A stretch of 64,000 nucleotides of DNA from Pseudomonadota bacterium (GTDB taxonomy: Bacteria; Myxococcota_A; UBA9042; GCA-2863065): the NCBI GenBank assembly GCA_005776725.1, contig SXOO01000226.1, positions 1 to 64,000 on the forward strand, in the 5' to 3' direction. A program made the translations under genes and the position numbers. How positions within the stretch are numbered: the first letter of the stretch is position 1; each line of letters begins with the position of its first letter. The notes beneath the pieces were generated by a model. That model was not told the origin of the DNA. It worked only from the letters and a program-made list of their open reading frames with translations, and searched no databases. This document shows positions 26,935 to 35,763 of the stretch, piece after piece.

Positions 26935-28304
26935 GCTTCGACGTCGACCTCAGCGCCGCCGACGAGGTCGAGGTGGTCGTCGTCGGCGGGGGGCTCTCCG
27001 GGCTGGTGGCCGCGCGCCGGCTCACGGACCGCGACGTCGACTGCGTCGTGCTCGAGGCCCAGGAGCGGGTAGGGGGCCGGCTCCAGCGGACGGGAGTACG
27101 GGGCGCCGCGTTCGACCTCGGAGGCCAGTGGATCGGGGCCCGCCACAGCCGCCTCCTCGAGCTTGCGGCGGAGCTCGGGATGGAGACGTTCCCCACGTTT
27201 CATCAGGGGCGCAAGCTGCTCGACCTCGACGGGCGCCTCTCGACCCAGAAGGGGCTCATCCCGAAGCTGTCGCTATGGCACCTCTGGGTTCTCCACCGCG
27301 CGCTCTCCAAGTCAGACGCCATGCGCCGACACGTGCCGCTCGACGCGCCTTGGGAGGCGCGCAAGGCCTCCGAGTGGGACCGGAAGACGGTTGAGGACGT
27401 CAAGCGGGAGCTGGGGCTCACCGCGCCCGTCGCGGCGCTCTTCGACGCGTCGGTGCGCACGGTGTTTGGCGCTGAGCCGGGCGCGATCTCCGCGCTCTAC
27501 TTCCTGTTCTACATGAACTCCAACGGGGGACTCCGCCGGGTCATCGAGATCGAAGACGGGGCCCAGGAGCGCCGCTTCGTGGAGGGCGCGGGGGCAGTCC
27601 CCGAGCGCATCGCCGACGCCTTGGCCACCCGGGTGGTCACGGGAGCCGTCGTGACCAGCATCACCGACCAAGGGGACCGGGTCTTGGTGGAGAGCGCCGC
27701 CGGGCTCTTCGCTGCGCGGTTGGTCATCGTCGCGGCGCCGCCCGCTCAGGTCGCTCGGATCACGTTCGAGCCGGCGCTCGACCCGGAGCGGCTCCGCCTG
27801 CTCCAGGGCGCAAAGATGGGCTATACCGCCAAGACCTTCGCGGTCTACACCACTGCGTTCTGGCGGGCGGCCGGCTTCTCGGGCGAGGCCGTGGCCGCTG
27901 GCTCCAGCGAGGGGCCGTTCACGTTCGTCGTCGACAACACGAGCTGGGACGGCAGCGTGCCTTGTCTCCTCGGGTTCCGCGTCGGCCGGCCGGGTCGCGC
28001 AGCGCCCAAGGGCGACGAGCTCCGGACGGCGGCGTTGAAGCAGCTGGTGCGGTTCTTCGGGCCTCAGGCCGCCGAGCCGGTCGAGTTCATCGATCATGAC
28101 TGGTCGGAGGACGCGTGGGCGGGCGGGTGTCCTGTTGCGGGGCTCCCACCGGGGCTGCTCACGGCCACTGGGCACCGGCTCCGCGAGCCGTTCGGCAATG
28201 TGCATTGGGCCGGGACCGAGACCGCCGAGGACTTCTGCGGCTACATGGAGGGCGCCCTCGAGGCGGGGATCCGCGCTGCCGAAGAGGTCCTCTCGAGGCT
28301 CTGA
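26931..28304 (+). CDS. Flavin-containing amine oxidase (MAO-like)
   Basis: A 457-residue GTG-start flavoprotein. It has the FAD-binding VVVVGGGLSGLVAARRL, the GG-doublet VVLEAQERVGGRL, and FDLGGQWIGARHSRLLELA, typical of monoamine oxidase-type enzymes. The C-terminal FNxHWAGTETA-type closure (GNVHWAGTETAEDFCGYMEGALEAG) completes the FAD site. It would oxidise an amine to an imine with H2O2 release; the substrate is unknown. It overlaps the upstream reductase and is followed by serC after a 25-bp gap containing an AGGAGG ribosome-binding site. Confidence 0.88.
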   Translation: MSFDVDLSAADEVEVVVVGGGLSGLVAARRLTDRDVDCVVLEAQERVGGRLQRTGVRGAAFDLGGQWIGARHSRLLELAAELGMETFPTFHQGRKLLDLDGRLSTQKGLIPKLSLWHLWVLHRALSKSDAMRRHVPLDAPWEARKASEWDRKTVEDVKRELGLTAPVAALFDASVRTVFGAEPGAISALYFLFYMNSNGGLRRVIEIEDGAQERRFVEGAGAVPERIADALATRVVTGAVVTSITDQGDRVLVESAAGLFAARLVIVAAPPAQVARITFEPALDPERLRLLQGAKMGYTAKTFAVYTTAFWRAAGFSGEAVAAGSSEGPFTFVVDNTSWDGSVPCLLGFRVGRPGRAAPKGDELRTAALKQLVRFFGPQAAEPVEFIDHDWSEDAWAGGCPVAGLPPGLLTATGHRLREPFGNVHWAGTETAEDFCGYMEGALEAGIRAAEEVLSRL

Positions 28305-28329
28305 CGCTCGAGCCAGGAGGCATTGAGAG

Positions 28330-29412
28330 ATGACGCATCGACACAACTTCTCGCCGGGCCCCGGTATCCTCCCGGCGTCCGTCATCGCGCAGATCCGGCA
28401 CGATCTCCCTGACTATGCCGACACGGGGATCTCGATCCTCGAGATGAGCCACCGGACCCCGGTGTTCGAGGCGCTGATCGAGGAGGCGGAGGCCAACCTG
28501 AGGGAGCTGCTGGCCATCCCCAGGGGATACCGCGTCCTGTTCCTCCAAGGCGGCGCGTCGCTCCAGTTCGGCATGGTGCCCTACAACTTCCTGCCCGCAG
28601 ACGGCGTCGCCGACTACCTGGCCGGTGGCACCTGGGGCAAGAAGGCGGTCGAGGACGCCCGGCGGTGCGGCCGCGTCGCGGTTCGCTTCGATGGCGCGGC
28701 GGTCGGTTATCGGCGGCTCCCGAAGTGGTCAGAGCTCGAGCTCACGCCGGGAGCCGCGTACCTCCACGCAACCAGCAACGAGACGATCGAGGGCGTGGAG
28801 ATTCACGACGACCCGCCCGCTCTCGGGCTGCCCATCATCTGCGACGCCTCCAGTGACTTCCTGGCGCGCCCGCTCGACGTGTCGCGGTACGCGATGCTCT
28901 ACGCCGGCGCCCAGAAGAACGCGGGCGCCGCCGGGGTCACGCTCGCGATCCTCTCGGAAGAGCTGCTCGCACGGGCCCTGCCTGACCGCCTGGCGCTCAT
29001 GAGCTACGCCGTCCACGCCCAGTCCCGTTCGCTCTACAACACGCCGCCCTGCTTCTCGGTGTATGTCGTCACGCTGGTGACCCGCTGGCTCAAGGACACC
29101 GTGGGTGGCCTCGCGGCGATGCAGGTGGTGAACCGTCGCAAGGCCCAGGCCCTATACGAGACGCTCGACGCGTCGTCGTTCTATCGCGCGCACGCAGACG
29201 TCGACAGCCGGTCCGTCATGAACGTCACGTTTCGCTTGCCGAGCGCGGAGCTGGAGCAGCGCTTCGCTGCCGAGTCGGAGGCCGCGGGGTTCATCGGGTT
29301 GCGCGGCCACCGGGCCTTCGGCGGCCTCCGTGCGTCGCTCTACAACGCGCTGCCGGAGAGCAGCGTGACCGCGCTCGTCGAGTTCATGCGCGAGTTCGAG
29401 CGCCGGGCCTGA
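28330..29412 (+). CDS. serC: Phosphoserine aminotransferase
   Basis: A 360-residue class V aminotransferase with a clear RBS (CCAGGAGG). It converts 3-phosphohydroxypyruvate and glutamate to phosphoserine in serine biosynthesis. Family marks are NFSPGPGILP at the N-terminus, EMSHRTPVFEALIEEAE, VLFLQGGASLQF, HATSNETIEGVE and the PLP lysine in YAGAQKNAGAAGVT (Lys196). No serA or serB is nearby. The stop codon is the first TGA of a perfect 14-bp tandem repeat, so the end of the gene is embedded in repeat DNA. Confidence 0.95.
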   Translation: MTHRHNFSPGPGILPASVIAQIRHDLPDYADTGISILEMSHRTPVFEALIEEAEANLRELLAIPRGYRVLFLQGGASLQFGMVPYNFLPADGVADYLAGGTWGKKAVEDARRCGRVAVRFDGAAVGYRRLPKWSELELTPGAAYLHATSNETIEGVEIHDDPPALGLPIICDASSDFLARPLDVSRYAMLYAGAQKNAGAAGVTLAILSEELLARALPDRLALMSYAVHAQSRSLYNTPPCFSVYVVTLVTRWLKDTVGGLAAMQVVNRRKAQALYETLDASSFYRAHADVDSRSVMNVTFRLPSAELEQRFAAESEAAGFIGLRGHRAFGGLRASLYNALPESSVTALVEFMREFERRA

Positions 29413-29479
29413 ACGCCTGGCCCTGAACGCCTGGCCCTGAACGCCTGGCCCTGAACGCCTGGCCCTGAACGCCTGGCCC
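29410..29479 (+). repeat. Five perfect 14-bp tandem repeats (TGAACGCCTGGCCC)
   Basis: The unit TGAACGCCTGGCCC occurs five times without a mismatch. The first TGA is the serC stop codon. The array ends exactly where a GC-rich hairpin begins. Perfect identity indicates recent expansion by slippage or unequal exchange. Each unit supplies a TGA in the same frame only every third copy, because 14 is not a multiple of three. Confidence 0.95.
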
Positions 29480-29507
29480 TAGCGTCCGCTCCGGCGGCGG
29501 CCGCTAG
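29479..29507. terminator. Putative bidirectional terminator hairpin
   Basis: CTAGCG pairs with CGCTAG, and an inner CCGC-TCCG-GCGG stem-loop fits inside with a small bulge. It sits between the convergent serC and kinase genes and contains the kinase stop codon. There is no T-tract, so intrinsic termination is only plausible. Confidence 0.4.
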
Positions 29508-30658
29508 ACCGCCGTGATGAACGTGTAGGCGAGCCCAGACAGCGTGAGGAGCAGCGCTAGCATTCCCAGCGCGGGTGCCACGCCGAACGCCATGGCCTCT
29601 CGGGCTCCCGCGCTGCCGTGGGCGTCCAGCGCGGCCAGATGCTCCGCGACCGCGGCCCGGAGCCACTCAGGTGCGCTCCGCCGGGCGACTCGGCGGCGCT
29701 TCGCAGGGACCACCATCGGCTCGGGCGCGGGGTCAGGCTTGGGGCGAGGCCTCAGCCCCTCGACGAGGCCTCCCAGCAAGAACGGGTCATGGTCCGGCTC
29801 GAGGACGTGGATCGCCTGTCGAAGCGCCCCAGCGAACTCCGCGGCCGTGTTCCAGCGCTGCTCGGCCGATGGCGCGATCGCTCTCTCGAGGACCGGTCGC
29901 AGGGGGAGCGGGACCTTCTTCCACTGCGGCGTGAGCTTCAAGCCCGCCAGCGCGTGCCGCTGTGCATCGGTGGTCCCGTCCTCCACCACGGTCTCTCCCG
30001 TGACGAGCTCGTGCAGGATCACGCCCACAGCGAAGATGTCGGCGCGTCGGTCGAGCGGGGCCGCCACCGCCTGTTCCGGCGCCATGTACGGGACGGTGCC
30101 CTTCACGAGACCCACTTGAGTCGTGCCGGGCCGCGATTCGAACCGGGCGATCCCGAAGTCGAGGAGTCGGACGGCGCCGGTGCGCGTCACGAGGATGTTC
30201 CGAGGGCTGACGTCGCGGTGGACCAGATGTTCGGGGCGCCCTTCGGCGTCGCGCAGCTCATGGGCGTACTGGAGCCCGTCTAACACCTCGGCCAGCACGT
30301 AGAGCGCGTGTCCAAGAGGAAAGCCCTTGGCGCGGCGGCCATACCTTCGGCGGAGCGCCGAGAGCGTCTCGCCCTCGATGAACTCCATGACCATGAAGTG
30401 CACGCCCTCGGCCGTGCCGTGGTCGAGGACCGGGACGAGCGTCCTGTGACCGAGCCTCTGGGAGAGCTCAGCCTCCGCGTGAAAGGTGTCCACGTGGTGC
30501 GGGTCGTTGGCGAGCTCCGCGTCGAGGACCTTGACCGCAACGACCTGATCGGTCCCGTGCGTGCTCGTGCGAATGGCCCGGTAGACGGTGGCCATGCCGC
30601 CGCGACCGACCTCTTCCTCGATCCGATAAGGACCAACCGACGCGATGGACGCCTTCAT
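29504..30658 (-). CDS. Membrane-anchored serine/threonine protein kinase (PknB-type)
   Basis: A 384-residue Hanks-type kinase. Its motifs are the glycine loop GRGGMATVY, catalytic Lys in VAVKVLD, HRDVSPRNIL (catalytic Asp and Mg-binding Asn), DFGIARF and a PYMAPEQ activation-segment end. VSPRN in place of LKPEN is common in myxobacterial kinases. The kinase domain ends near residue 290. A basic Pro-rich linker and one C-terminal TM helix (ALGMLALLLTLSGLAYTFITAV) follow, with almost nothing outside, so it has no extracellular sensor. It probably responds to a partner protein or membrane state. Confidence 0.93.
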   Translation of the reverse strand: MKASIASVGPYRIEEEVGRGGMATVYRAIRTSTHGTDQVVAVKVLDAELANDPHHVDTFHAEAELSQRLGHRTLVPVLDHGTAEGVHFMVMEFIEGETLSALRRRYGRRAKGFPLGHALYVLAEVLDGLQYAHELRDAEGRPEHLVHRDVSPRNILVTRTGAVRLLDFGIARFESRPGTTQVGLVKGTVPYMAPEQAVAAPLDRRADIFAVGVILHELVTGETVVEDGTTDAQRHALAGLKLTPQWKKVPLPLRPVLERAIAPSAEQRWNTAAEFAGALRQAIHVLEPDHDPFLLGGLVEGLRPRPKPDPAPEPMVVPAKRRRVARRSAPEWLRAAVAEHLAALDAHGSAGAREAMAFGVAPALGMLALLLTLSGLAYTFITAV

Positions 30659-30783
30659 GACCCGACCCCAAAGTTCAGGATCACGGACCCTACGCTCCCG
30701 CTCGCAAGGCCTCCAGTTTTAGGATCGAATGTTGTGGAGAAACTGTGGAGAAGGCGGCCGAAGATCCCCGTCCTGCGTCCACT

Positions 30784-31830
30784 CTAACGCGCCGACAGCG
30801 TCACTCGGAGCAGCTCGGCCGCGTTTCGGTAGTACACCCGCTCCAGCACCTCCTCGGACAGCGCGATCGCGTCGATGGTCCAGGGTCCCTGAATGGGCGT
30901 GGGGTGCGTCATTCCGCGGTCGGCCGTCTCCAGGTACTGGAAGTGGCGCTCGTAGAACACCTGAGCGTCCTGCTCGGTTGGGGTCTCCCCACCGGACGAC
31001 CCCAATACCAGCCCGTACGGGCTGACCCCGATGTCGGTGGCGAACAGGATTCGAGAGGCGTGGCGCTCGAACAACGCCCGAACGACCTCTGGGGGATGGC
31101 GGCCGACCTCCGGGATCCGCGCCCCGAGGTCGATCGCGGTGTTCGGGTGTCTGTCCAGAAGCCCGCTGACGTAGCCCGGATCTTCGGCGTTGTTGCCGAA
31201 GTGCACGCACACGAAGGTGGTCTGAGGGTGGGCCTCGATGACCCGCTCCAGGGCGTAGAGCAACTCGAGCCGCGGGGGCGCGTCCGTTCCCCAGAAGGAC
31301 CACTCGGGGTGGGCCTGCAGCTCGTCCCAGCGCTCGTTCTGCGGGGTCGGGGGCTCCCAGAACGCCTTGGGGTCTGCGACGTGGATGAACACGGGCACTC
31401 CGAGCTCTCCCGCGCGCTCCCAGAGGGGGAAGAACCGCGGGTCGTCCACGTCGATCAGCGCCCCCGCTGGGTCACGCAGGTAGAGCCCCAGGGCCTTCGA
31501 GATCTTCAGTGCGACGAAGCCGTGTTCGCGGACCGAACGCTCGAGTCCCATGGCCTCGCGGACGCCCCACCACGGCTCATCGAGTCCGTCGAAGTCGGGC
31601 GTGTAGGCGTTTAGGATGTGCCCCGGGAGCGCGGTCGCGAGCCGCACGCCGGCCGGCACGCCGTCCAACGTCGACGAGTAGTTCCCGCCCGAGAGGTTGA
31701 GGTACGCCACCACGCCCGCGGCGCGCCTTATGTGCTCGATGCGATCCGCCGCCTTCCACGAGAGGTGCGCGTGCGCGTCGATGATCGGCGGGCGGGAGGC
31801 GAGGACCAACGCGAGGAGTGAAGTGAGCAC
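30784..31830 (-). CDS. Exported amidohydrolase (family 2, ACMSD-like fold)
   Basis: A 348-residue GTG-start protein. A short hydrophobic leader (LTSLLALVLAS) is followed at once by the metal motif IIDAHAHLSW. Later metal ligands are visible in GVPVFIHVADP, TFVCVHFGNNAED and ILFATDIGVSP, the arrangement of amidohydrolase-related TIM barrels (PF04909 type). It would hydrolyse or decarboxylate a small molecule in the periplasm; the substrate is unknown. It is divergent from the MBL-fold gene. Confidence 0.82.
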   Translation of the reverse strand: MLTSLLALVLASRPPIIDAHAHLSWKAADRIEHIRRAAGVVAYLNLSGGNYSSTLDGVPAGVRLATALPGHILNAYTPDFDGLDEPWWGVREAMGLERSVREHGFVALKISKALGLYLRDPAGALIDVDDPRFFPLWERAGELGVPVFIHVADPKAFWEPPTPQNERWDELQAHPEWSFWGTDAPPRLELLYALERVIEAHPQTTFVCVHFGNNAEDPGYVSGLLDRHPNTAIDLGARIPEVGRHPPEVVRALFERHASRILFATDIGVSPYGLVLGSSGGETPTEQDAQVFYERHFQYLETADRGMTHPTPIQGPWTIDAIALSEEVLERVYYRNAAELLRVTLSAR

Positions 31831-31928
31831 GCGCCGTAGGTTACATCAACGCTGCCGGTTCGCGGCAGCCGGACACCCGTTGCCACAAAGGACTGGAGCG
31901 AACTCGGACCTTGCGTATAGTCCGCAGC

Positions 31929-32774
31929 GTGCGCCAGAGCCAACCTTTCTTCGTCCGCTACTGGGGGGTACGCGGGAGCATCGCGACGCCCGGACCAGAG
32001 ACCATGCGATACGGCGGTAACACCACCTGTATCGAGGTCCGGGTGGGCGGTGAGCTCATCATCATCGACTGCGGTACCGGTATGCGGCCGCTCGGCCGGG
32101 CACTCAGCGCCGCCGGGCAGCCTGTGGTCGCCACGGTGCTGGTGAGCCACATGCACCTCGACCACCTCGTGGGCTTCCCGTTCTTCAGCCCCGCCTTCGA
32201 CAAGAACAACCGGCTGGCGTTCTACAGCGAGCCGCGTGTATTCAAGGGCCTGCGCGCAGTGCTCACGGACCAGATGGCGGGTCCCACGTTCCCGATCGGC
32301 CTCGACGCGATGGGCGCTCAGCTGCGTTTTCACGAGCTCGAGCCCGGCGACAGCGTGCGTCTCGGGGAGGTCCACGTGCGGACCGCGCCGCTCGACCACC
32401 CTGGGGGGGCGACCGCCTTCCGCATCGAGTTCCAGGGTCACTCGTTCGTGCACGCCTCAGACCATGAGCACAAGGGCGCGCTCCACCCGCCGCTCCTCGA
32501 GCTCGCCCGGGGCGCCGATGTCCTGTCGATCGACTCCACCTACACCGAGGCGGAGTACCCGGACTATGTCGGGTGGGGGCACTCGACCTGGGAGCACGCC
32601 TGCTGGCTCGGCGAAGAAGCCGGCGTGGGACGGGTGGTACTCACTCATCACGACCCCTCGCACACCGACGAGATCCTCGATCGCATCGCGCAGGAGGCGG
32701 CGGCGCGACGGGCTGGCACCCGCGTCGCGCACGAGGGCATGATTATCGACCTCATGGATGGCGGGATCCGTTGA
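31929..32774 (+). CDS. MBL-fold metallohydrolase (cyclic-phosphate phosphodiesterase-like)
   Basis: A 281-residue protein if the GTG at 31929 is used; the track's TTG at 31911 adds only six residues. It starts FVRYWGVRGSIATPG, typical of the PhnP/phosphoribosyl cyclic phosphodiesterase-related MBL group. The metal-binding set HMHLDH is at ~residues 77-82, followed by HASDHEHKG and THHDPSHTDEIL. It is a dinuclear-metal hydrolase acting on an unknown phosphodiester or lactone-like substrate. No signal peptide is present. The gene ends ~40 bp before a Cys-rich lipoprotein gene on the same strand. Confidence 0.85.
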   Translation: MRQSQPFFVRYWGVRGSIATPGPETMRYGGNTTCIEVRVGGELIIIDCGTGMRPLGRALSAAGQPVVATVLVSHMHLDHLVGFPFFSPAFDKNNRLAFYSEPRVFKGLRAVLTDQMAGPTFPIGLDAMGAQLRFHELEPGDSVRLGEVHVRTAPLDHPGGATAFRIEFQGHSFVHASDHEHKGALHPPLLELARGADVLSIDSTYTEAEYPDYVGWGHSTWEHACWLGEEAGVGRVVLTHHDPSHTDEILDRIAQEAAARRAGTRVAHEGMIIDLMDGGIR

Positions 32775-32812
32775 CCCCCGCGCGACCGCCCGAAAGGGCA
32801 AGGAGCTCGCTC

Positions 32813-34210
32813 TTGAAGTTCTCGACGATCCTTCCCCTCGTCACCGCGGCGGTGCTGTCGGCATGCGCCGAGAAGGACCAGCCCCTCGGCTCCACCACTG
32901 GATCTGACTCAGCCGACGCGACCGACGCGACCGACGGGACCGACGGCACCGACACGACCGACGGGACCGATGCGACCGACGGCACCGACGGCACCGACGC
33001 GACCGACGGCACCGACGGCACCGACGGCACCGATGGGACCGCCCAGATTTGCACGCCCGGCGAGAAGTTCTGCAACGGTGCGTCGCGGGTCGAGTGCAAC
33101 GCCACGGGGACGCAGCTCACCCCAACACCGTGCGCGGGTGGCTGCAAGGACGGCGCTTGCGTCGAGTCGTGCACGCCCAACACCACGGCCTGTGAGGGGG
33201 CGGTGTTGGTCACCTGCGACGCCGCTGGCAAGGTGCTGAAGTCTCCCTGCGAGAACGGCTGCGACGTGGGCGCGTGCAAGGAGCCCGTCAAGGTATGCAC
33301 CCCCGACCAGACGGTCTGCGACCCAGAGCTCTCGAAGCTCATGGTGTGCGCGGCTGACGGCCTGTCGGCTGTCGCCAAAGAGGACTGTCCCCACGGCTGT
33401 GTCGAGGGCGCCACCACCTGCCAGGAGGCGCAGTGCAAGCCGGGCGACACTCGCTGCTCGACCGAGAACCCCAAGCTGGTCGAGGTGTGCAACTCGAAGC
33501 AGAGTGGGTGGGAGCCGGTCGAGGCGCCATGCTCCAACTCGTGCGCCGACGGCAAGTGCTTCGTCCCAAGCTGCGAGGCGGGTGAGTTGCATTGCGGGCC
33601 GCTCGGGGTCGAGGTGTGCAACGCTGGCGGCACGGCCTTCGAGGTCAAGGAGTTCTGCAAGTCCGGGTGCACCACCACGGAGACCGGCCCGGTCTGCAAG
33701 CTCTGCAAGAAGGGCCTCACCGAGTGCGACGGGCAAGACGTGCTGGTCTGCGCGGACGAAGCCGTTGGTTTCACCGTGTCGTCTACCTGTTCGGACATTC
33801 AGACCTGCTCGGGCGGGGCCTGCGTCGACGTGGTCGTGGTGAAGGGCCAAGCCGACTACATCGCCCTCATGAAGGCCATGGCGAACTGCTTCATCAGCAA
33901 GAAGGTGGGCTCGTGCCGACCGATCTCGACCGTCGGGCTCGCCGCTCCGGTGACGATCGACGATCTCGAGACCTGGTACTGCGCGCTCTATGAGGCCGAA
34001 ACCCTCGCGGGTCAGTTCGATTCCGAGGCGCAGTACCTCGCGTCGGCGGACATCATGGGGGGATGTTCGCTCCTCGACACCAACTTCCAGGATCTCGAGT
34101 TCGAGCAGGACGAGATCACGCCAGGCAAGAGCGGCGAGCAGTGCATCGGCTTCGCCAACACGACCTTCGGCGGCGAGCACATCGTAGTGAATCTCTGCTC
34201 CGCGTTCTGA
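32813..34210 (+). CDS. Cys-rich lipoprotein with 14x (Asp-X-Thr) linker
   Basis: A 465-residue protein. The TTG at 32813 has AAGGAG seven bases upstream and opens a lipoprotein signal (LPLVTAAVLSAC); the track start at 32573 is inside the previous gene. Residues ~35-76 are fourteen Asp-(Ala/Gly/Thr)-Thr tripeptides. Then come seven or so Cys-rich modules (CTPGEKFCN...VECN...CAGGCKDGACV), ~45 residues each. They resemble the C-x-PG-x3-C units common in myxobacterial surface proteins. The last ~120 residues form a separate domain with Cys pairs. Function is unknown; it is surface-anchored. Confidence 0.75.
   Translation: MKFSTILPLVTAAVLSACAEKDQPLGSTTGSDSADATDATDGTDGTDTTDGTDATDGTDGTDATDGTDGTDGTDGTAQICTPGEKFCNGASRVECNATGTQLTPTPCAGGCKDGACVESCTPNTTACEGAVLVTCDAAGKVLKSPCENGCDVGACKEPVKVCTPDQTVCDPELSKLMVCAADGLSAVAKEDCPHGCVEGATTCQEAQCKPGDTRCSTENPKLVEVCNSKQSGWEPVEAPCSNSCADGKCFVPSCEAGELHCGPLGVEVCNAGGTAFEVKEFCKSGCTTTETGPVCKLCKKGLTECDGQDVLVCADEAVGFTVSSTCSDIQTCSGGACVDVVVVKGQADYIALMKAMANCFISKKVGSCRPISTVGLAAPVTIDDLETWYCALYEAETLAGQFDSEAQYLASADIMGGCSLLDTNFQDLEFEQDEITPGKSGEQCIGFANTTFGGEHIVVNLCSAF
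32915..33040 (+). repeat. Fourteen 9-bp units encoding Asp-X-Thr
   Basis: Exactly 126 bp of GAC-GSN-ACC-type nonamers encode 14 tripeptides inside the lipoprotein linker. Units differ at the middle codon (GCG, GGG, GGC, ACG) and occasionally in the Asp codon. This suggests expansion of a short unit followed by limited divergence. Confidence 0.9.
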
Positions 34211-34225
34211 GGCGCGTCTAGCGCC
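34211..34225. terminator. Short hairpin after Cys-rich lipoprotein gene
   Basis: GGCGC-GTCTA-GCGCC forms a 5-bp stem directly after the stop, between convergent genes. There is no T-tract, so terminator function is only suggested by position. Confidence 0.28.
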
Positions 34226-34293
34226 CCGCGCTCGCCTGCCGACGCGGCGGCGGGCCACCACCCCTCGACATTCGCGTGACCCGCCCGGCGCCC

Positions 34294-35532
34294 CTAGTGC
34301 GGCGCCGAGTCCCCCTTCGTTGTGGCGCCGAGCTCTTGGACCGCGGCCTTTGCTGCCGCGTGGACCCACACCGCCACACGGGCTGAGGCGGGCGTGATGC
34401 CCTCGAGCGCCAGGGTGCGCATCATGAACGCTCGCGTGGTCGGCAGGTCCCAATGCCGCCGGAGGAGGCGCAGAGTCCCGGGGGCACGCGCCCAGAACTC
34501 CGCGAACTCGATGGCGTAAGCCTTGGCGGCCCGCAGCTTCTCGTCGCGCATCTCGGCGGGGAACGCGTTCTCGAAGCGCTTGTCGCCGAGCCGCAGCAGC
34601 GTGGCCGGCACGAACGGGTTGTCCAAGAGGCCGCGATAGAACGCGATCGCCGCCTTCAGGGGCTCCGCGAGGCGAAGACGGGCGAGCATCACGCTGAACT
34701 GATCGATGGGGCGCCCATCGGCGAGGAGCTCCACGGCCGATTCGGGCTCGTCGAGGACGAACGCGATGCGTCCGAGTGGCGTGGCCGAGTGTCTGCGCCA
34801 CTCGCTGCCCGCCCGCGACAGGCGCATGAAGACCTCGCGGGCTTCGTCGAGGCAGCCGAGGACGAGGAGCGCCCTCCCGAGCCCAGCGAGGACGTCGGGG
34901 ATCCCCTCGATGCCGTCGCGCTCGCTGGGATCGCCTGCGAGGACGAGGGCCTGCCGGAACTGCTGGAGCGCCGCGAACGGGCGCTGCGCATCGAGCTCGA
35001 TCGTCCCCACGACGGCGTGCGCGGGCATGCACGCTGGGTCCAGCTCGAGCGCGTGGTCCGCGAGGAAACGCGCGCGCTCCGCATCTCCCCGCGCCAGAAG
35101 GTCCAGCGCCTCCGTGGCTTCACGTCGGGCTTCACTCCTCTGACGCGCGCCACTCGGGAACAGCGGAACGACCTTGTCGATCGACTTCGTGAGGCGGCGA
35201 CGGTTTTCATCGACCCAGTTGGCCAACGCCGCAGCGTCGTCCCCTGGCGTGATCGCCAACAACCGGCGGAGCGTGGTCAGGCGGTGGCGCCGGGTGTCGT
35301 GTGACGCGTCGCCGAGCCATTGCTCAATCAGGCGCTCGCTCGGGATTAGCGAGCTCTCGTCGCCGAGGAGCGACAAGAGGCTGAGGCAATTCGCGCGTTC
35401 ACGACGTCGCACGCGCGTCTGCGCGCCTTGGATCGCGCCGAGGTAGCGGCGCACGACGTCGTCCATGAGAGCCGGGACGTCCATCGAGAGGAGAATAGCC
35501 GCGCGCATTTCCCGGGTCCAATGTGTTGACAC
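34294..35532 (-). CDS. TPR-like helical protein of unknown function
   Basis: Up to 412 residues; the start is unresolved (GTG at 35532, ATG at 35484 or 35466, none with a convincing RBS). The N-terminal ~150 residues are helical and basic. Residues ~130-260 contain two or three TPR-like helix pairs (ERARFLADHALELDPACMPAHAV, PFAALQQFRQALVLAGD, DVLAGLGRALLVLGCLDEAREVFMRLSR). The C-terminal third is helical without recognisable motifs. No signal peptide or TM segment. It is probably a cytoplasmic scaffold or protein-interaction protein. It is divergent from bactofilin. Confidence 0.55.
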   Translation of the reverse strand: MSTHWTREMRAAILLSMDVPALMDDVVRRYLGAIQGAQTRVRRRERANCLSLLSLLGDESSLIPSERLIEQWLGDASHDTRRHRLTTLRRLLAITPGDDAAALANWVDENRRRLTKSIDKVVPLFPSGARQRSEARREATEALDLLARGDAERARFLADHALELDPACMPAHAVVGTIELDAQRPFAALQQFRQALVLAGDPSERDGIEGIPDVLAGLGRALLVLGCLDEAREVFMRLSRAGSEWRRHSATPLGRIAFVLDEPESAVELLADGRPIDQFSVMLARLRLAEPLKAAIAFYRGLLDNPFVPATLLRLGDKRFENAFPAEMRDEKLRAAKAYAIEFAEFWARAPGTLRLLRRHWDLPTTRAFMMRTLALEGITPASARVAVWVHAAAKAAVQELGATTKGDSAPH

Positions 35533-35579
35533 GAAGGCCGCGGGCGAGCGCCCTGGGGGAGTTCAGCGGGCCCTGAAGG

Positions 35580-35609
35580 TTGCCAACTCGGTGGACCCCC
35601 TGCTATGGT
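35580..35609 (+). promoter_or_regulatory. Putative sigma-70-type promoter for bactofilin
   Basis: TTGCCA and TATGGT are separated by 18 bp, and a TG one base before the -10 (TGCTATGGT) gives an extended -10 element. It lies ~155 bp upstream of the bactofilin ATG in otherwise GC-rich sequence. The prediction rests on consensus similarity alone. Confidence 0.42.
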
Positions 35610-35763
35610 CGCGCCACGCGAGTGAGGCTGTGGATTTCCAAGCCGAACTCGCGGATGTACTTCAATGTTCGCGTCCTCTTGGCACTACCCGGACTGCCGG
35701 TCCGGAGGCCACGAGGTCCACTTGGTCGATCACGTTCCACGGCAAGTCGGAGTCGAAGTCCCA

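Noticed and set aside
29410-29479. CRISPR-like array
   Set aside because: The 14-bp units are directly contiguous with no spacers and there are no cas genes.
35526-35531. Perfect TTGACA -35 hexamer upstream of bactofilin
   Set aside because: No -10 element lies 16-19 bp downstream. The TTGCCA/TGCTATGGT pair at 35580 is a better promoter candidate.
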